DNA from: Leptospira jelokensis
GTDB taxonomy: Bacteria; Spirochaetota; Leptospiria; Leptospirales; Leptospiraceae
Length of the DNA stretch: 64,000 bases
Assembly (NCBI RefSeq): GCF_004769635.1
Contig: NZ_RQGH01000026.1
Span: 558,001 to 622,000, forward strand
Direction: 5' to 3'
The notes beneath the pieces are model-generated. The model saw only the letters and a list, made by a program, of their open reading frames with translations. It was not told where the DNA came from and made no database searches. Below are positions 20,396 to 30,059 of this stretch, one piece after another. Position 1 is the first letter of the stretch, and the number at the start of each line of letters is the position of its first letter. A program made the position numbers and the translations under genes.

Positions 20396-20483
20396 AAGTG
20401 ACTATCCTTGTTGCCTTTTCTATTGAATTCTCATAAAATTACAAGACGTCGTTAAAGAATCAATTCATATACGAAGGTAACAT

Positions 20484-21833
20484 TTGAAAAATCAACTATT
20501 AACAGGTCCCTATTATTTTGGAATGAAAGACTTGGAAGTGTTTAAAAAACATTTCATCGAAGAAAATAAAGGAAAACCACTCTTTCTCATCCGATTCGAA
20601 AATATCACTGGCATAGAATTAACCGAATTTTTAGATTTATTACGCACTGAATTTTATTCCTGTTTGGACTTGGAAGATATTTGTTTTGGGTTCCATTACT
20701 TGGAAAAACAAAACATCTTGTTAATGGGGATCTCACCATTATTTGAATGGGACATTGAAAAATTTCCCAATATTGAAAACTCAGTAGGGAAATTCCAACA
20801 ACAATGCTTGCAGAATAAAATTGTTTCCTTTCACTTTGGTGTTTCCCGAACTCAATCTAACTTTATCTCTGATAACGAAGAGATTTTTACTGAACTCTTT
20901 AAGTCATCAGAAAAAAATCTAAACGATAACTTAGTCCGTTGGAGTTGGACCTATTACAATAAGGCCAATACATACATATCTGGCTCCGTACATGAAGCCA
21001 TGATCCAACCAACCGTGATCTTCAATCCAAAAGACAAAACCTATTCGGTAAAAGGTGGGGAAGTGTTTTTGGGAGGGGGGGCTTATATTGGTTATAAAGA
21101 TTTAATCAATGACATTCCTTCTGACCAAGATATCAATCGCATTGAACTATTGATTTTAGAAAAACTCATCATTGCTTGTGAAGGCGCACCTGGACTTTTA
21201 AAATTTAATATTTCGCCTCAATCACTGATAGATACTTTTTCTCAAAACGACAGAGTTGACCGATTAAAAAAACTCATCCTAAGCAAAGACCTATCTCCCG
21301 AGAATGTTCGTTTTGAACTCGTGGAAAAACCATATGACGAATCAAAATTCCATTTAAAAGACGTGTGCCATGCATTTTATTCTCACGGAATGAGTTTCGC
21401 GGCTGATGACTTTGGAGTCAAAAGTCAGTCTCATCAGATTGTACTCGACCTGGGAATTATGATCAAAGAATTCAAATTAGATCCTATCAGTTTTAAATTT
21501 AAAATCGAAGAGGACCAAATTAAATTTTTGGACAATTTAGCTTTCATCGATTATTGCAAACGTTTGGCAGACAACCGAGAAGCGGTCATCACTGCCGAGG
21601 CTGTTGAAGATTTTGATACTTTAAATTTCCTAATGGAACACCAAATTTATCAATTCCAAGCCAATATCTTATTTGGAAAAATGACGGTTACCGATTACAA
21701 AAGGGATTTTGATTTACTCCATTCCATTCACGAAGATGTTGTGAAAGAAGTCCTGTCTGACAAAATTTTATCGGAAAAACAAAAGAAAGTTGGGAACTTG
21801 TTCCTCGTAGCATCTGAAGAAGGACTCATTTAG
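20484..21833 (+). CDS. EAL-domain-like protein with degenerate N-terminal domain
   Basis: A 449-residue protein starting at a TTG preceded by GAAGG. Residues ~1-170 look like a GGDEF-type fold without the GGDEF signature. Residues ~175-430 align with c-di-GMP phosphodiesterase EAL domains: EVF replaces EAL (GGEVFLGG), while FNISPQSL, FELVEK, ADDFGVKSQ, EFKLDP and AEAVED correspond to the metal and catalytic positions, with DDFGTG weakened to DDFGVK. It may hydrolyse or only bind c-di-GMP. The following pseudo-receiver gene starts six bases after its stop, so the two probably form one signalling unit. Confidence 0.8.
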   Translation: MKNQLLTGPYYFGMKDLEVFKKHFIEENKGKPLFLIRFENITGIELTEFLDLLRTEFYSCLDLEDICFGFHYLEKQNILLMGISPLFEWDIEKFPNIENSVGKFQQQCLQNKIVSFHFGVSRTQSNFISDNEEIFTELFKSSEKNLNDNLVRWSWTYYNKANTYISGSVHEAMIQPTVIFNPKDKTYSVKGGEVFLGGGAYIGYKDLINDIPSDQDINRIELLILEKLIIACEGAPGLLKFNISPQSLIDTFSQNDRVDRLKKLILSKDLSPENVRFELVEKPYDESKFHLKDVCHAFYSHGMSFAADDFGVKSQSHQIVLDLGIMIKEFKLDPISFKFKIEEDQIKFLDNLAFIDYCKRLADNREAVITAEAVEDFDTLNFLMEHQIYQFQANILFGKMTVTDYKRDFDLLHSIHEDVVKEVLSDKILSEKQKKVGNLFLVASEEGLI

Positions 21834-21839
21834 AATTTT

Positions 21840-22829
21840 ATGCATTTTATCATGGCTATCGAAAATGATCCAAATTCCTCACAAGATTTGGAAAATATAT
21901 TTTTGGGATTACGCCAACGTGTTGTCATTACCAAGTTTTCACAGACAGTACAAGAGTATGTTAAATCTTCCAATCCTGATATCATCTTAATGGGTTTAAC
22001 CTTTAAAGACAAAAAGGAACTAGAATTTATATTAGAACTCCGCCGAGATGTGATCACTCACAATATCCCAATTTTGGCAATGATACCCAAAGAAGATAGT
22101 AACTTCATTGCTAATCATAAAAAACTTGGTTTTACAGATTACATGATTAAGCCACTCGCTAAACAGACATTACTAGATCGAATCCATTCTCACATTGAAG
22201 AATATAAGTTTAGCGAATCTTCCAAAACAAGAGATAATGTGTCATTTGTCGTTGTGGACCGAGGTCATGGCCGGGTGTTATTCCAATGCCGTGCCAATTT
22301 GAAACGATATGTTTTCCCTGAATTTAAAAAGATTTTTACGATCAACTTTTTAAAATCGATCCAAGCAGAAAGGATCTGCTTTGATGTCAGGGTTGTTCCG
22401 GAACTAGGAAAAGAAGAAGTAGAAGTTTTCGAACGTGTGATGAAAATATTTCAGAATCACGATAAAATCATTTTTATTGCTGGTCGACATATGGGTGCTT
22501 TTATTGAACATGCAAAAGACGACGAACGAATGTTAGTGTTTATGGCACCAAACGAATTTGATGAATATGTAAAAATGGAAGAGTTAAAAAAAGAGGAACA
22601 AAGAAAAAAAGAAAAAAAAGAGAAGTTTGCAAAGGATTCCAATAAAGAACCAGCGCAGAGTCCTTCTGTTCCTCCAACCAATTTAGGAGATGTCAAAGTA
22701 GAAATCAATCCAGCTGGTTTGAGTCCCACGCCAGTCACTGATGAGAAACAAACAGAAACATCTCAAACCTCTGCTTCCGAAACAAAAAACAATCTTCAAG
22801 ATACAAATCCTATAGAAGGATCAAAATAA
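21840..22829 (+). CDS. Pseudo-receiver protein with second alpha/beta domain
   Basis: 329 residues. The first ~120 have the receiver fold (AIENDPNSSQDLE, DIILMGLTF, IPILAMIPKED, YMIKPLAKQTLL) but methionine sits where the phospho-aspartate should be and the acidic pair is incomplete; only the lysine of MIKP is kept. A middle domain (residues ~130-245; VSFVVVDRGHGRVLF, IIFIAGRHMGAFIEH) has a STAS-like alpha/beta pattern. A Lys/Glu-rich helix and a disordered Pro/Ser/Thr-rich tail end the protein. The start could be 21840 or the ATG at 21852. It probably partners the EAL-like protein just upstream as a phosphorylation-independent adaptor. Confidence 0.72.
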   Translation: MHFIMAIENDPNSSQDLENIFLGLRQRVVITKFSQTVQEYVKSSNPDIILMGLTFKDKKELEFILELRRDVITHNIPILAMIPKEDSNFIANHKKLGFTDYMIKPLAKQTLLDRIHSHIEEYKFSESSKTRDNVSFVVVDRGHGRVLFQCRANLKRYVFPEFKKIFTINFLKSIQAERICFDVRVVPELGKEEVEVFERVMKIFQNHDKIIFIAGRHMGAFIEHAKDDERMLVFMAPNEFDEYVKMEELKKEEQRKKEKKEKFAKDSNKEPAQSPSVPPTNLGDVKVEINPAGLSPTPVTDEKQTETSQTSASETKNNLQDTNPIEGSK

Positions 22830-22921
22830 CCATAAACTTTAACACAAAAGCGAATCAAGATTCCAACAATGCGGAAAATAGTAAACAAACCTAAAGAATT
22901 TTAAGATAAAAGAAGAGATAT

Positions 22922-23704
22922 ATGAACTATAAAAGAGAAGAAATTGATGTACCAAATGGAAAGGCTGAAATCATTCGCTTCCAAATGAATGAACAAAACT
23001 CACTTACAGGCCACAACATGAGAGACCTAGGTGAGATTTTAAAAGAAATTAAAGCAGATCCTAAAAAAAGAGGAGTGATCTTTGCAACAGACAATCCAAA
23101 ATTTTTCTGCAATGGACTTGATGCGGAAAATCTTTTATCTACACCGAAAGACAAACTGATCGACGAAGTAGGTGGCATCGTTCTCCTTTTTGGAGAACTT
23201 GTGAAATTCGATAAACCTCTCATCACAGAAGTGACAGGATATGCAATGGGAGGAGGTGCAGTGATCACAGTGGCTTCCGATTTCAAATACATGTTAGATG
23301 GTAAATGTCGAATTGGATTTACAGAAGTGAATGTTGGTTTACCACTTCCTGCAAGTTTTATTGATCGAATTAAGATGTGTGTAGAACCAAGGTACTGGGC
23401 TGAGGTTTGTTTGGAAGGAACGATTTATAAAGCACCTGAAGCGAAAAAAATTGGACTTATCGATGAAATTGCTCCAACTCCAGAAGAAGTAAGAAAACTT
23501 GCTTTGAAAAAATTAGAGTCACTTGCGAAAGTACCATCTTCTGCTTACCGCGCGACAAAAAACACATTGAATGCAAATCTTTTGCGTAACTTGGAACAAT
23601 ACAAAATTGACACAACCAAATCATTTGAACAGCCAGGTGTTGTGGAAAATTTACTGGAAGCAATGACAGCACTCAAAGAAAAAAGGAGACCTGTTTTCCA
23701 ATAA
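22922..23704 (+). CDS. Enoyl-CoA hydratase/isomerase family protein
   Basis: A 260-residue crotonase-fold enzyme. The CoA/oxyanion region reads FATDNPKFFCNGLDAENLL, with GLDAE matching the family's G(A)D motif, and the second oxyanion glycine region is YAMGGGAVITVASDFKYM. The usual catalytic glutamates of hydratases are not evident (GFTEVNVGLPLPASF carries one candidate), so an isomerase or another crotonase activity is equally possible. AGAAGAGAT precedes the ATG and a strong terminator follows. It is likely involved in fatty-acid metabolism with the nearby dehydrogenases. Confidence 0.85.
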   Translation: MNYKREEIDVPNGKAEIIRFQMNEQNSLTGHNMRDLGEILKEIKADPKKRGVIFATDNPKFFCNGLDAENLLSTPKDKLIDEVGGIVLLFGELVKFDKPLITEVTGYAMGGGAVITVASDFKYMLDGKCRIGFTEVNVGLPLPASFIDRIKMCVEPRYWAEVCLEGTIYKAPEAKKIGLIDEIAPTPEEVRKLALKKLESLAKVPSSAYRATKNTLNANLLRNLEQYKIDTTKSFEQPGVVENLLEAMTALKEKRRPVFQ

Positions 23705-23721
23705 CTGTTCTTCAATGAAAG

Positions 23722-23748
23722 TCAGGAGACTAGAATTCTGTCTCCTGA
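23722..23748 (+). terminator. Intrinsic terminator after the enoyl-CoA hydratase gene
   Basis: TCAGGAGAC pairs with GTCTCCTGA across a short central TAGAATTCT that can partly fold on itself. TTTCTT follows. It begins 18 bases after the stop codon. Confidence 0.8.
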
Positions 23749-23798
23749 TTTCTTATAAGTCTTTTCACCATACTTGCCGAAAATTATAGTGAAATCTG

Positions 23799-25763
23799 AT
23801 GTTGCGTTTTCTCGTATTAGTCCTCATTCCTAGTTTTTTCACTCTCCTTGCAATATCATCCACTGATTATCCACCCGGATTTGTTTTAAAAAATCCATAC
23901 ACATGGCCCGTGAAAGGACATGATTCCATTACGGGAGCTTTTGGCGAATTCAGAACAGGTCATTTTCACATGGGTCAGGATTTTTCCACTGGGGGAAAAA
24001 TTGGTGTTCCCATCCTTGCAGTGGCAAAAGGAAAAGTTACACGAGTCCAACGAAGATGGACTAGCATTGGTTATGCGTTATTTTTACAACATGATGATGG
24101 TATGACATCACGTTATGGGCATTTACATAAATTTGCACCAAAAGTAGTCAAACAAATTTTAAAATCAAAACAAGCAAGAAGGTTTAAGGACAGAACCGAT
24201 TTTGACATTGCACTTCCCGAACCTGTGGAAGTGGATGCAGGGGAAACAATCGCTTTCTCGGGAGACACTGGTGTTGGTCCGCCTCACTTACACTTTGAAT
24301 TATTCAAAGACAATATTTACTATAATCCCATGCATTTTGGTTTGGGATACAATGCGGCAGAGCCAATTGTATTTAATACTTTGCGAATCACACCACAAAC
24401 TCCACGAACCTTTATCAATGGTCGAAACGAAACAATTGAAATACCATTTTATGAAACCAGCGGTAATCGATTTGAATTATCAGAATCTCCAACACTTTTT
24501 ATCCAAGGAAAAGTTGGCATTCAGATTGCGATCCATCAAAAATCAAATAATAATCGTTTAGGTATATTCACCTTAGATATGTTAATTGGTGATAATGTTT
24601 TACAAGGCTTCCAACTTTCAAAGATCCTAAAAGAACATACAAGAAAAAATGTTTTATTGTATGACAGTTCCGTCAGTAAACCAAACGGAAATCCTTTTTC
24701 GTATTATTTACATACAAGAGATGGAAATGATTTACTTGGAATGCGGAGTAATGGTCGTGAGCAAGGCCTATTGGATAGCGAACAAATGAAAATGGGTGAA
24801 CCTAAAGAAGTAACCATTCGTGCCACTGGTATGGGTGGACAAATGTCACTCGCTTCCTTTTATGTTTTAAAAGACCAAGGGGATTACAGCCACATTGTCA
24901 CCAAAGAATGGAAGTACAATGTGTATTATGATCGATATACTACTTTCAAATCAAAGGATACGAAAGTGGAACTATTTTTTCCTGTGAATGCAGTGTATTC
25001 AAAAGCTTTCTTTGAAATAGAAGCCCAAGAACAAATCAAAATCAACACGCAAGGACTGAACCAACTATCTAGTGTATATAAAATTGGTCCCGATTTTAAA
25101 GATTTTAATTTAGGTTATGACCTTTATGTCAAAGTTCCAAAAACAAAGGATATTAATTCGGCTGACTTGTATGAAGTTTTACCAGATGGGAATGTAAAAA
25201 AAATCAACGGATCTTCCTTTAGTTCGTGGGGCCAATTCTTCAAAGTACGTCTGCGCAAAACGGGATTGTTTGTGGTATTATCTGACCAAACCCCACCAAA
25301 CATTTATTTGCATGAATTGATGAACAAAACGGTTTATCCAAGAGAGGACTTTGCTTTGTATCTCAAGGCTGTTGATGTTGGATCAGGGATTATGCCAGAT
25401 GGATTTGATATCACAGTGGATGGAATTCCAGGTAAGGCTGAATTTTTTCCAAAAGACGGCCGCCTTGAAATTTTTGAACCAGAAATTTTATACGAACCCG
25501 GTAAACACACTGTTCTTGCAAGTGTAAGGGATTATGCTGGGAATTGGAGTTCTACAGTTAGATACGATTATGAAATTCAGGCACCACCGGTTGTAGAAGA
25601 GAAGAAAAAAATTGTCACCGAAACAAAGGTGATCGAAACTCCGAATGAAAAAAAATCGGCAAAAGAAACCAAATCAAAACAATCTTCGCCTAAGGTACAA
25701 AAGGCGGTAAAACCCATCACGATCGCACCTAAGGCAAAGGATAAAAAGTCTACATCCCGATAG
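23799..25763 (+). CDS. M23-family (LytM-type) secreted metallopeptidase
   Basis: A 654-residue exported protein; a signal peptide ([18 protein letters not shown]) begins directly at the ATG. The zinc peptidase domain spans about residues 35-180: HMGQD gives H57 and D61, and the second metal/catalytic motif is [17 protein letters not shown] and the [10 protein letters not shown] loop complete the LytM fold. A long beta-rich C-terminal part (~residues 185-600, with [19 protein letters not shown] resembling Ig-like domains) ends in a Lys/Ser-rich tail. Peptidoglycan hydrolysis or lipoprotein processing in the periplasm is the expected role. It ends overlapping the SDR gene by 14 bases. Confidence 0.9.
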   Translation: MLRFLVLVLIPSFFTLLAISSTDYPPGFVLKNPYTWPVKGHDSITGAFGEFRTGHFHMGQDFSTGGKIGVPILAVAKGKVTRVQRRWTSIGYALFLQHDDGMTSRYGHLHKFAPKVVKQILKSKQARRFKDRTDFDIALPEPVEVDAGETIAFSGDTGVGPPHLHFELFKDNIYYNPMHFGLGYNAAEPIVFNTLRITPQTPRTFINGRNETIEIPFYETSGNRFELSESPTLFIQGKVGIQIAIHQKSNNNRLGIFTLDMLIGDNVLQGFQLSKILKEHTRKNVLLYDSSVSKPNGNPFSYYLHTRDGNDLLGMRSNGREQGLLDSEQMKMGEPKEVTIRATGMGGQMSLASFYVLKDQGDYSHIVTKEWKYNVYYDRYTTFKSKDTKVELFFPVNAVYSKAFFEIEAQEQIKINTQGLNQLSSVYKIGPDFKDFNLGYDLYVKVPKTKDINSADLYEVLPDGNVKKINGSSFSSWGQFFKVRLRKTGLFVVLSDQTPPNIYLHELMNKTVYPREDFALYLKAVDVGSGIMPDGFDITVDGIPGKAEFFPKDGRLEIFEPEILYEPGKHTVLASVRDYAGNWSSTVRYDYEIQAPPVVEEKKKIVTETKVIETPNEKKSAKETKSKQSSPKVQKAVKPITIAPKAKDKKSTSR

Positions 25764-26517
25764 CCGCACCACCGTCAACGCGGAGGTATGTTCCAGTAAT
25801 GTAGGATGCATCGTTACTTAAGAAAAACTTAACAGCAGATGCGATCTCTTCTTGTTTTCCCGGACGTTTGAGTGGGATGACTGCAGGATCCGTTAACTTT
25901 TCTTGCACTTCCTTGGAAAGTGTGCCTGTCATTTCTGTTTGTACATATCCTGGGCATACTGCATTTACGAGTACGTTCCTACCAGAAAATTCACGGGCAG
26001 ATACTTTTGTAAGAGCAATCACTCCCGCTTTAGAAGTGGAGTAGTTTGCTTGTCCAGGTTGCCCAGTTAATCCTGAAACAGAAGAGATATTCACAATTCT
26101 TCCTGAATCAGATTTGAGGATGAGTTTACTTGCTGACTTAGTCATAAGGAAAACACCCTTGCAGTTAACATCCATAACAAAGTCGTATTCTTGTTCTGAC
26201 ATACGAATGAGAAGGTTGTCTTTCAAAACGCCAGCATTGTTCACAAGAAAGTCAAGTTTTCCAAAAACTTCTTTCGTTTTGCTGATTGCTGCATCGCAAT
26301 CTTCGGGTTTTGTTACGTTACATGCAACTCCGATTGCCTTCACACCAAATTTTGCTTCAACTTCTCTTGCAGCTTCTTCAATTTTTTCCTGATTCAAATC
26401 AACAAGCACCAAACTTGCACCATGCGATGCGATTCGGTTTGCGATAGCTCTTCCCAAACCAATGGGAGAGGCAGCTCCCGTTACCAGTGCTACTTTTCCT
26501 TCGAATTCTTTGGACAT
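25750..26517 (-). CDS. fabG: Short-chain dehydrogenase, FabG-like 3-oxoacyl-ACP/CoA reductase
   Basis: A 255-residue classical SDR. It has the NAD(P) motif ([15 protein letters not shown]), the NNAG motif ([12 protein letters not shown]), the catalytic serine region ([16 protein letters not shown]) and YSTSK (Tyr-x3-Lys), then PGYVQTEMT and the C-terminal [17 protein letters not shown] that is characteristic of FabG. The glycine motif is slightly stretched (GAASPIGLG). GGGGGG lies five bases before the ATG. Fatty-acid biosynthesis or a CoA-linked reductase in lipid metabolism are both possible. No other fab gene is adjacent. Confidence 0.85.
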   Translation of the reverse strand: MSKEFEGKVALVTGAASPIGLGRAIANRIASHGASLVLVDLNQEKIEEAAREVEAKFGVKAIGVACNVTKPEDCDAAISKTKEVFGKLDFLVNNAGVLKDNLLIRMSEQEYDFVMDVNCKGVFLMTKSASKLILKSDSGRIVNISSVSGLTGQPGQANYSTSKAGVIALTKVSAREFSGRNVLVNAVCPGYVQTEMTGTLSKEVQEKLTDPAVIPLKRPGKQEEIASAVKFFLSNDASYITGTYLRVDGGAAIGM

Positions 26518-26625
26518 ATGCCCCCCTAGGATTTATTACTAGATTCTAAACTTGAAACTCGAACATCGTTCGGCAATCGTAAAATTCCCAGTTGAAGCAG
26601 AAGTTTGCACTGAAAGACTGCCCTT

Positions 26626-27930
26626 ATGATCGATCGTTATAGCCATCCAGAAATTTCCGCCATTTGGGAATTAGAGAACAAATTTAAAATTTGGACAGAT
26701 ATTGAAATTTATGCCTGTGAAGCTCGCGCCAATCGAGGAGAAGTCCCAAAAGAAGACCTCGAAACCATCAAACAAAAAGCAAAATTCAATGTGGATGAAA
26801 TTTTGGAAATCGAATCCAAAGTGCACCATGATGTCATTGCTTATTTAACCAATTTGAATTCTTATATAGGACCAGCTGGCCGTCATGTTCACTTCGGCCT
26901 TACTTCTAGTGACGTGGGTGATACTGCCCTTTGTGTGCAGATGGTGCAAGCGATGGACCTTCTCATCCAACGAACAGAAACTCTTTTAGAGACGACGAAA
27001 CAAAAAGCAAAAGAGTACAAAGACCTTCCTTGTATTGGAAGATCACATGGGATCCATGCCGAGCCGATGACACTTGGTCTTAAATTTGCACTTTTTTACG
27101 CAGAGATGACTCGTAACTTAGAACGAATGAAAGATGCCCGCGCTCAAGTTGCTGTTGGAAAACTTTCAGGAGCAGTTGGAACGTATTCCAATATTGATTT
27201 AGAAATTGAAGAGTATGTATTAACCAAACTTGGATTAACGGTAGATCCAATTGCAACACAAGTAATTTCCAGAGACAGACATGCTTATTATATGTCAGTA
27301 CTGGGTGTGGTTGCGGCTAGCTTAGACAGAATGGCAACCGAAATTCGTTTGTTACAAAAAACAGAAGGTCGCGAAGTAGAAGAACCATTCGCAAAGGGCC
27401 AAAAGGGTTCATCTGCGATGCCGCATAAACGTAACCCTGTTGTTTGTGAAAGAATTTCGGGTATCTCTCGTGTGATTCGCTCCAATGTGAATGTCGGATT
27501 ACAAAACGTCGGACTTTGGCACGAACGGGATATCTCCCATTCCTCTGCGGAACGAATCGTTTTGCCTGATTCTACGATTGCACTCGATTACATTTTAGAA
27601 AAAATGAATTTTGTTTTAAAAGGACTTCACGTATATCCTGATGCTACTGAACGTACGTTAAATGTAACGCGAGGTCTAATCTTCTCTCAGAAAGTATTGT
27701 TGTGGCTAATCGAAAAAGGTGGTATCACTCGTGAAGATGCATACCTAATCGTCCAAGAAAATGCAATGGCAGTTTGGGCAGACCAATCCAAAAATCTTAG
27801 AGACCTTTTGAAACAAGACCCACGTTGTTCTGCGATCCTAATGGATTCTGACTTGGATGAAATCTTCCAAATCAAACCTTATTTAGAAAGAATCCCACTC
27901 ATCTTCAAACGATTGGGAATCACTGATTAA
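26626..27930 (+). CDS. purB: Adenylosuccinate lyase
   Basis: A 434-residue fumarase/aspartase-superfamily lyase that acts twice in purine synthesis, on SAICAR and on adenylosuccinate. Signatures are the N-terminal MIDRYSHPEISAIWE, VHFGLTSSDVGDTA, the catalytic histidine stretch GRSHGIHAEPMTLG and the family signature GSSAMPHKRNP around residue 261. It is monocistronic, divergent from fabG, and followed by a good terminator. Confidence 0.97.
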   Translation: MIDRYSHPEISAIWELENKFKIWTDIEIYACEARANRGEVPKEDLETIKQKAKFNVDEILEIESKVHHDVIAYLTNLNSYIGPAGRHVHFGLTSSDVGDTALCVQMVQAMDLLIQRTETLLETTKQKAKEYKDLPCIGRSHGIHAEPMTLGLKFALFYAEMTRNLERMKDARAQVAVGKLSGAVGTYSNIDLEIEEYVLTKLGLTVDPIATQVISRDRHAYYMSVLGVVAASLDRMATEIRLLQKTEGREVEEPFAKGQKGSSAMPHKRNPVVCERISGISRVIRSNVNVGLQNVGLWHERDISHSSAERIVLPDSTIALDYILEKMNFVLKGLHVYPDATERTLNVTRGLIFSQKVLLWLIEKGGITREDAYLIVQENAMAVWADQSKNLRDLLKQDPRCSAILMDSDLDEIFQIKPYLERIPLIFKRLGITD

Positions 27931-27962
27931 AATATTCCTTCAAATATTTTAAAATAATGTTG

Positions 27963-28002
27963 AGGGTTGGGTTTTGGATTTAATTCAAACCTAACCCTTT
28001 TT
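27963..28002 (+). terminator. Intrinsic terminator after purB
   Basis: AGGGTTGGGTTT pairs with AAACCTAACCCT (one mismatch) around a 12-base loop. Five T residues end the hairpin. Confidence 0.8.
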
Positions 28003-28125
28003 CATTTACGATTGCAAAACCGTCCCAAAATTTTCGAGACGCTATTATGCGTAGTCACGCATCTAATCGAAAAGCGTTTTTTCTTTTTGTAGGATTTCTT
28101 TAATTTGAATGCCCAGAACTGGAAT

Positions 28126-28413
28126 TTAATTTTTAACGAGATCCCAAACAATATCATAATCAACAATAAAATAACCATGGATTAAATGGTTTCTAGTGGC
28201 TGAGAATTTTCTCCATTCGGGTTCATTATATTTTTTCTTAAAAGAATCGGAAAGTTTGTTAGAGGCTTCGCCGATAATTTCGATACTTCTAATAAAGGCC
28301 CTTTTTAACACATTATTGTTAAGAAATAAGGCTTCGTCAGTTTTTGCTAATTCATCTTTAATAAACAAAATTTCGTTATAAATATGTTTAATATCATCAA
28401 TATCAGACTTCAA
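28126..28413 (-). CDS. hepT: HepT-family HEPN toxin, C-terminally truncated by an in-frame stop
   Basis: A 95-residue HEPN (DUF86) protein, the ribonuclease/toxin half of a MntA/HepT module. The catalytic Rx4HxY motif is intact (RNHLIHGY). It starts at a TTG that overlaps the mntA stop by 11 bases. The product ends at WDLVKN. After the TAA at 28126-28128 the same frame continues for 20 codons (IPVLGIQIKEILQKE, then KTLFD) to a TAG at 28063-28065. That is the usual HepT C-terminal helix, so the gene appears to have acquired a nonsense codon. The truncated protein could be inactive or still functional. Confidence 0.85.
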   Translation of the reverse strand: MKSDIDDIKHIYNEILFIKDELAKTDEALFLNNNVLKRAFIRSIEIIGEASNKLSDSFKKKYNEPEWRKFSATRNHLIHGYFIVDYDIVWDLVKN

Positions 28414-28717
28414 TTAAAACTGACTCACTTTCAACAGAGTTTTTGATTGACCCCGAAATAGAGTCAGCAGTCATTAGATCAACTTTTACCTTAAAAAGAT
28501 CTTCTAGTAGAAATATTAGATTAATGTAATTATCAAAATTTTTCATCCCAGGTTTAAACTTTACAAGGAAGTCAATATCACTATTTAGCTTTGCTTGATT
28601 TCTAGCGACTGATCCAAAAAGGTGGATTGTTTCAACACCTAGTAAATCGAGCTCCTGTTTGCATTTTTTTAAGGAGTTTTGAATCGAATTAGCATCTAAG
28701 AAATTGACGGTCGTCAT
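28403..28717 (-). CDS. mntA: MntA-family nucleotidyltransferase antitoxin
   Basis: A 104-residue minimal nucleotidyltransferase. The fold's signature is complete: HLFGSVARNQ, then SDIDFLVKF with the two metal-binding aspartates, and a third acidic residue in KVDLMTADSIS. MntA proteins neutralise HepT by attaching AMP to it. The gene precedes and overlaps hepT, the standard order. It is AT-rich like its surroundings, and a 0.6 kb non-coding gap lies upstream, as is common for mobile toxin-antitoxin pairs. Confidence 0.87.
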   Translation of the reverse strand: MTTVNFLDANSIQNSLKKCKQELDLLGVETIHLFGSVARNQAKLNSDIDFLVKFKPGMKNFDNYINLIFLLEDLFKVKVDLMTADSISGSIKNSVESESVLIEV

Positions 28718-29309
28718 ATCTCAAATTTTGGCAATTTTCTATAAAAGTCAAGCAATTGAAAATGACTATTTTTATTGTTTTTTTTGATATTCCCGGAGTG
28801 TTAATCTATTCCTCATTTTTTGAGATATAGTTCTAAGCGATTACGTATAGCTCGGACAACATACGTAATTCGTTTATTATCTCAATTACTATCTTGGATA
28901 ATATCTGTAGTTCGGTAATCAATCCATGTCAATTCCGCTGGAAATACAATTTAAGATAAACAATACAAATAAATTTACGTGCTTCTGATTATAATGACAA
29001 TGCAATTATAATCGTGACTTACTTCAGGGATGTTATGCGTATAGAAATTATTTTCACATTCGAACTTTTGACAAATATAAATAGTTGATTGAAATTCATT
29101 TGAAAACTCTTGGAAATAGATGCATTTTAATTTTTAAGCAAAACCAATTCCAATGTTTTAAATCGATTGTTTTAATGATCCAATTTGCTTCTCCGAGACA
29201 TAACTGTATGAATACGAATTTACTCACTGGTCGCGAATCGTAAATCCTTGATAAGTTTGCAATATTTTCGAATTGAAGATTTTCTTTTTTGATATTAAAT
29301 GTTTGAGTT
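28718..29309. other. 592-bp AT-rich region without a recognisable gene
   Basis: I find no credible coding frame, RNA gene or transposase remnant. It holds a nine-base perfect inverted repeat, ATTACGTAT (28840-28848) and ATACGTAAT (28861-28869), separated by 12 bases, about 120 bases upstream of mntA. It also holds the putative regulator site just before the methyltransferase (29288-29299). The promoter of mntA-hepT must lie here. Confidence 0.6.
29288..29299. promoter_or_regulatory. Third copy of the MarR-site core, before the methyltransferase
   Basis: TTTGATATTAAA matches the 12-base core of the site at 6610-6621 exactly and ends ten bases before the methyltransferase ATG. The outer bases differ (T before, T after, instead of G and C). 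Binding by the MarR protein is inferred from sequence identity and position only. Confidence 0.4.
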
Positions 29310-30047
29310 ATGAAAGATAATTTCTCATCCCAATCTGAACTCTATGCCAAGTATAGACCTCATTACCCAAATGATTTTTTCAAATTTTTAGATTCAACTT
29401 TAACAAGTAAAAATATAGCATGGGACTGTGGAACAGGTAATGGACAAGTTGCTTACCAACTTTCAAAAATGTTTACGAAAGTTTATGCAACGGACATCAG
29501 TGATGCCCAATTAAAACATGCATTCCAATTGGAGAACATTGAGTATTCTTTACAACCAGCCGAAAGAACCAATTTTGCGGAAAACAGCTTCGATTGTATC
29601 ACAATTGCACAAGCAATCCATTGGTTTGATTTTGAATTGTTTTATAAAGAAGTGAAGAGAACGGCAAAAAAGAATGCAGTGATTGCTGCTATCGGATACG
29701 GTAGAATCGAAACTTCAAAAGACATGGATCATATCATTGATCATTTTTATCAACATACAATCGGAAGCTTTTGGGACAAGGAAAGAAGGTACATCGACGA
29801 AAAGTATAAAATGATACCTTTTCCCTTTGAGGAAATCAAAACACCTGATTTTTCATTCGAAATGAATTGGACAGAAGAACAATTGATTGGTTATATTAAT
29901 ACATGGTCAGCAGTGAAACATTACACGAAACAGAATGGTATCAATCCAGTATACAAATTACAATCAATGATCAAACCATTTTGGGAAAATCAAAAAGAGA
30001 TAAAAGTTTCCTTTCCGCTATTGTTACGAATGGGCTACGTCACTTAA
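29310..30047 (+). CDS. Class I SAM-dependent methyltransferase
   Basis: A 245-residue methyltransferase of the trans-aconitate methyltransferase / UbiE-like type (Methyltransf_11). The SAM-binding motif I is WDCGTGNGQVAYQLS, the acidic residue follows at VYATDISDAQL, and motif IV/post motif is FDCITIAQAIHWFD. The opening SELYAKYRPHYPNDFF is common to this group. Substrate unknown. No Shine-Dalgarno is visible before the ATG. It converges with the hydrolase gene, ending 12 bases from it. A site resembling the MarR operator lies just upstream. Confidence 0.88.
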   Translation: MKDNFSSQSELYAKYRPHYPNDFFKFLDSTLTSKNIAWDCGTGNGQVAYQLSKMFTKVYATDISDAQLKHAFQLENIEYSLQPAERTNFAENSFDCITIAQAIHWFDFELFYKEVKRTAKKNAVIAAIGYGRIETSKDMDHIIDHFYQHTIGSFWDKERRYIDEKYKMIPFPFEEIKTPDFSFEMNWTEEQLIGYINTWSAVKHYTKQNGINPVYKLQSMIKPFWENQKEIKVSFPLLLRMGYVT

Positions 30048-30059
30048 AAAAATTTTTTG

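Noticed and set aside
28021..28062. Imperfect palindrome CGTCCCAAAATTTTCGAGACG and the ATGCGT/ACGCAT inverted repeat downstream of hepT
   Set aside because: Short or mismatched arms without a U tract; not enough to call a terminator or mobile-element end.
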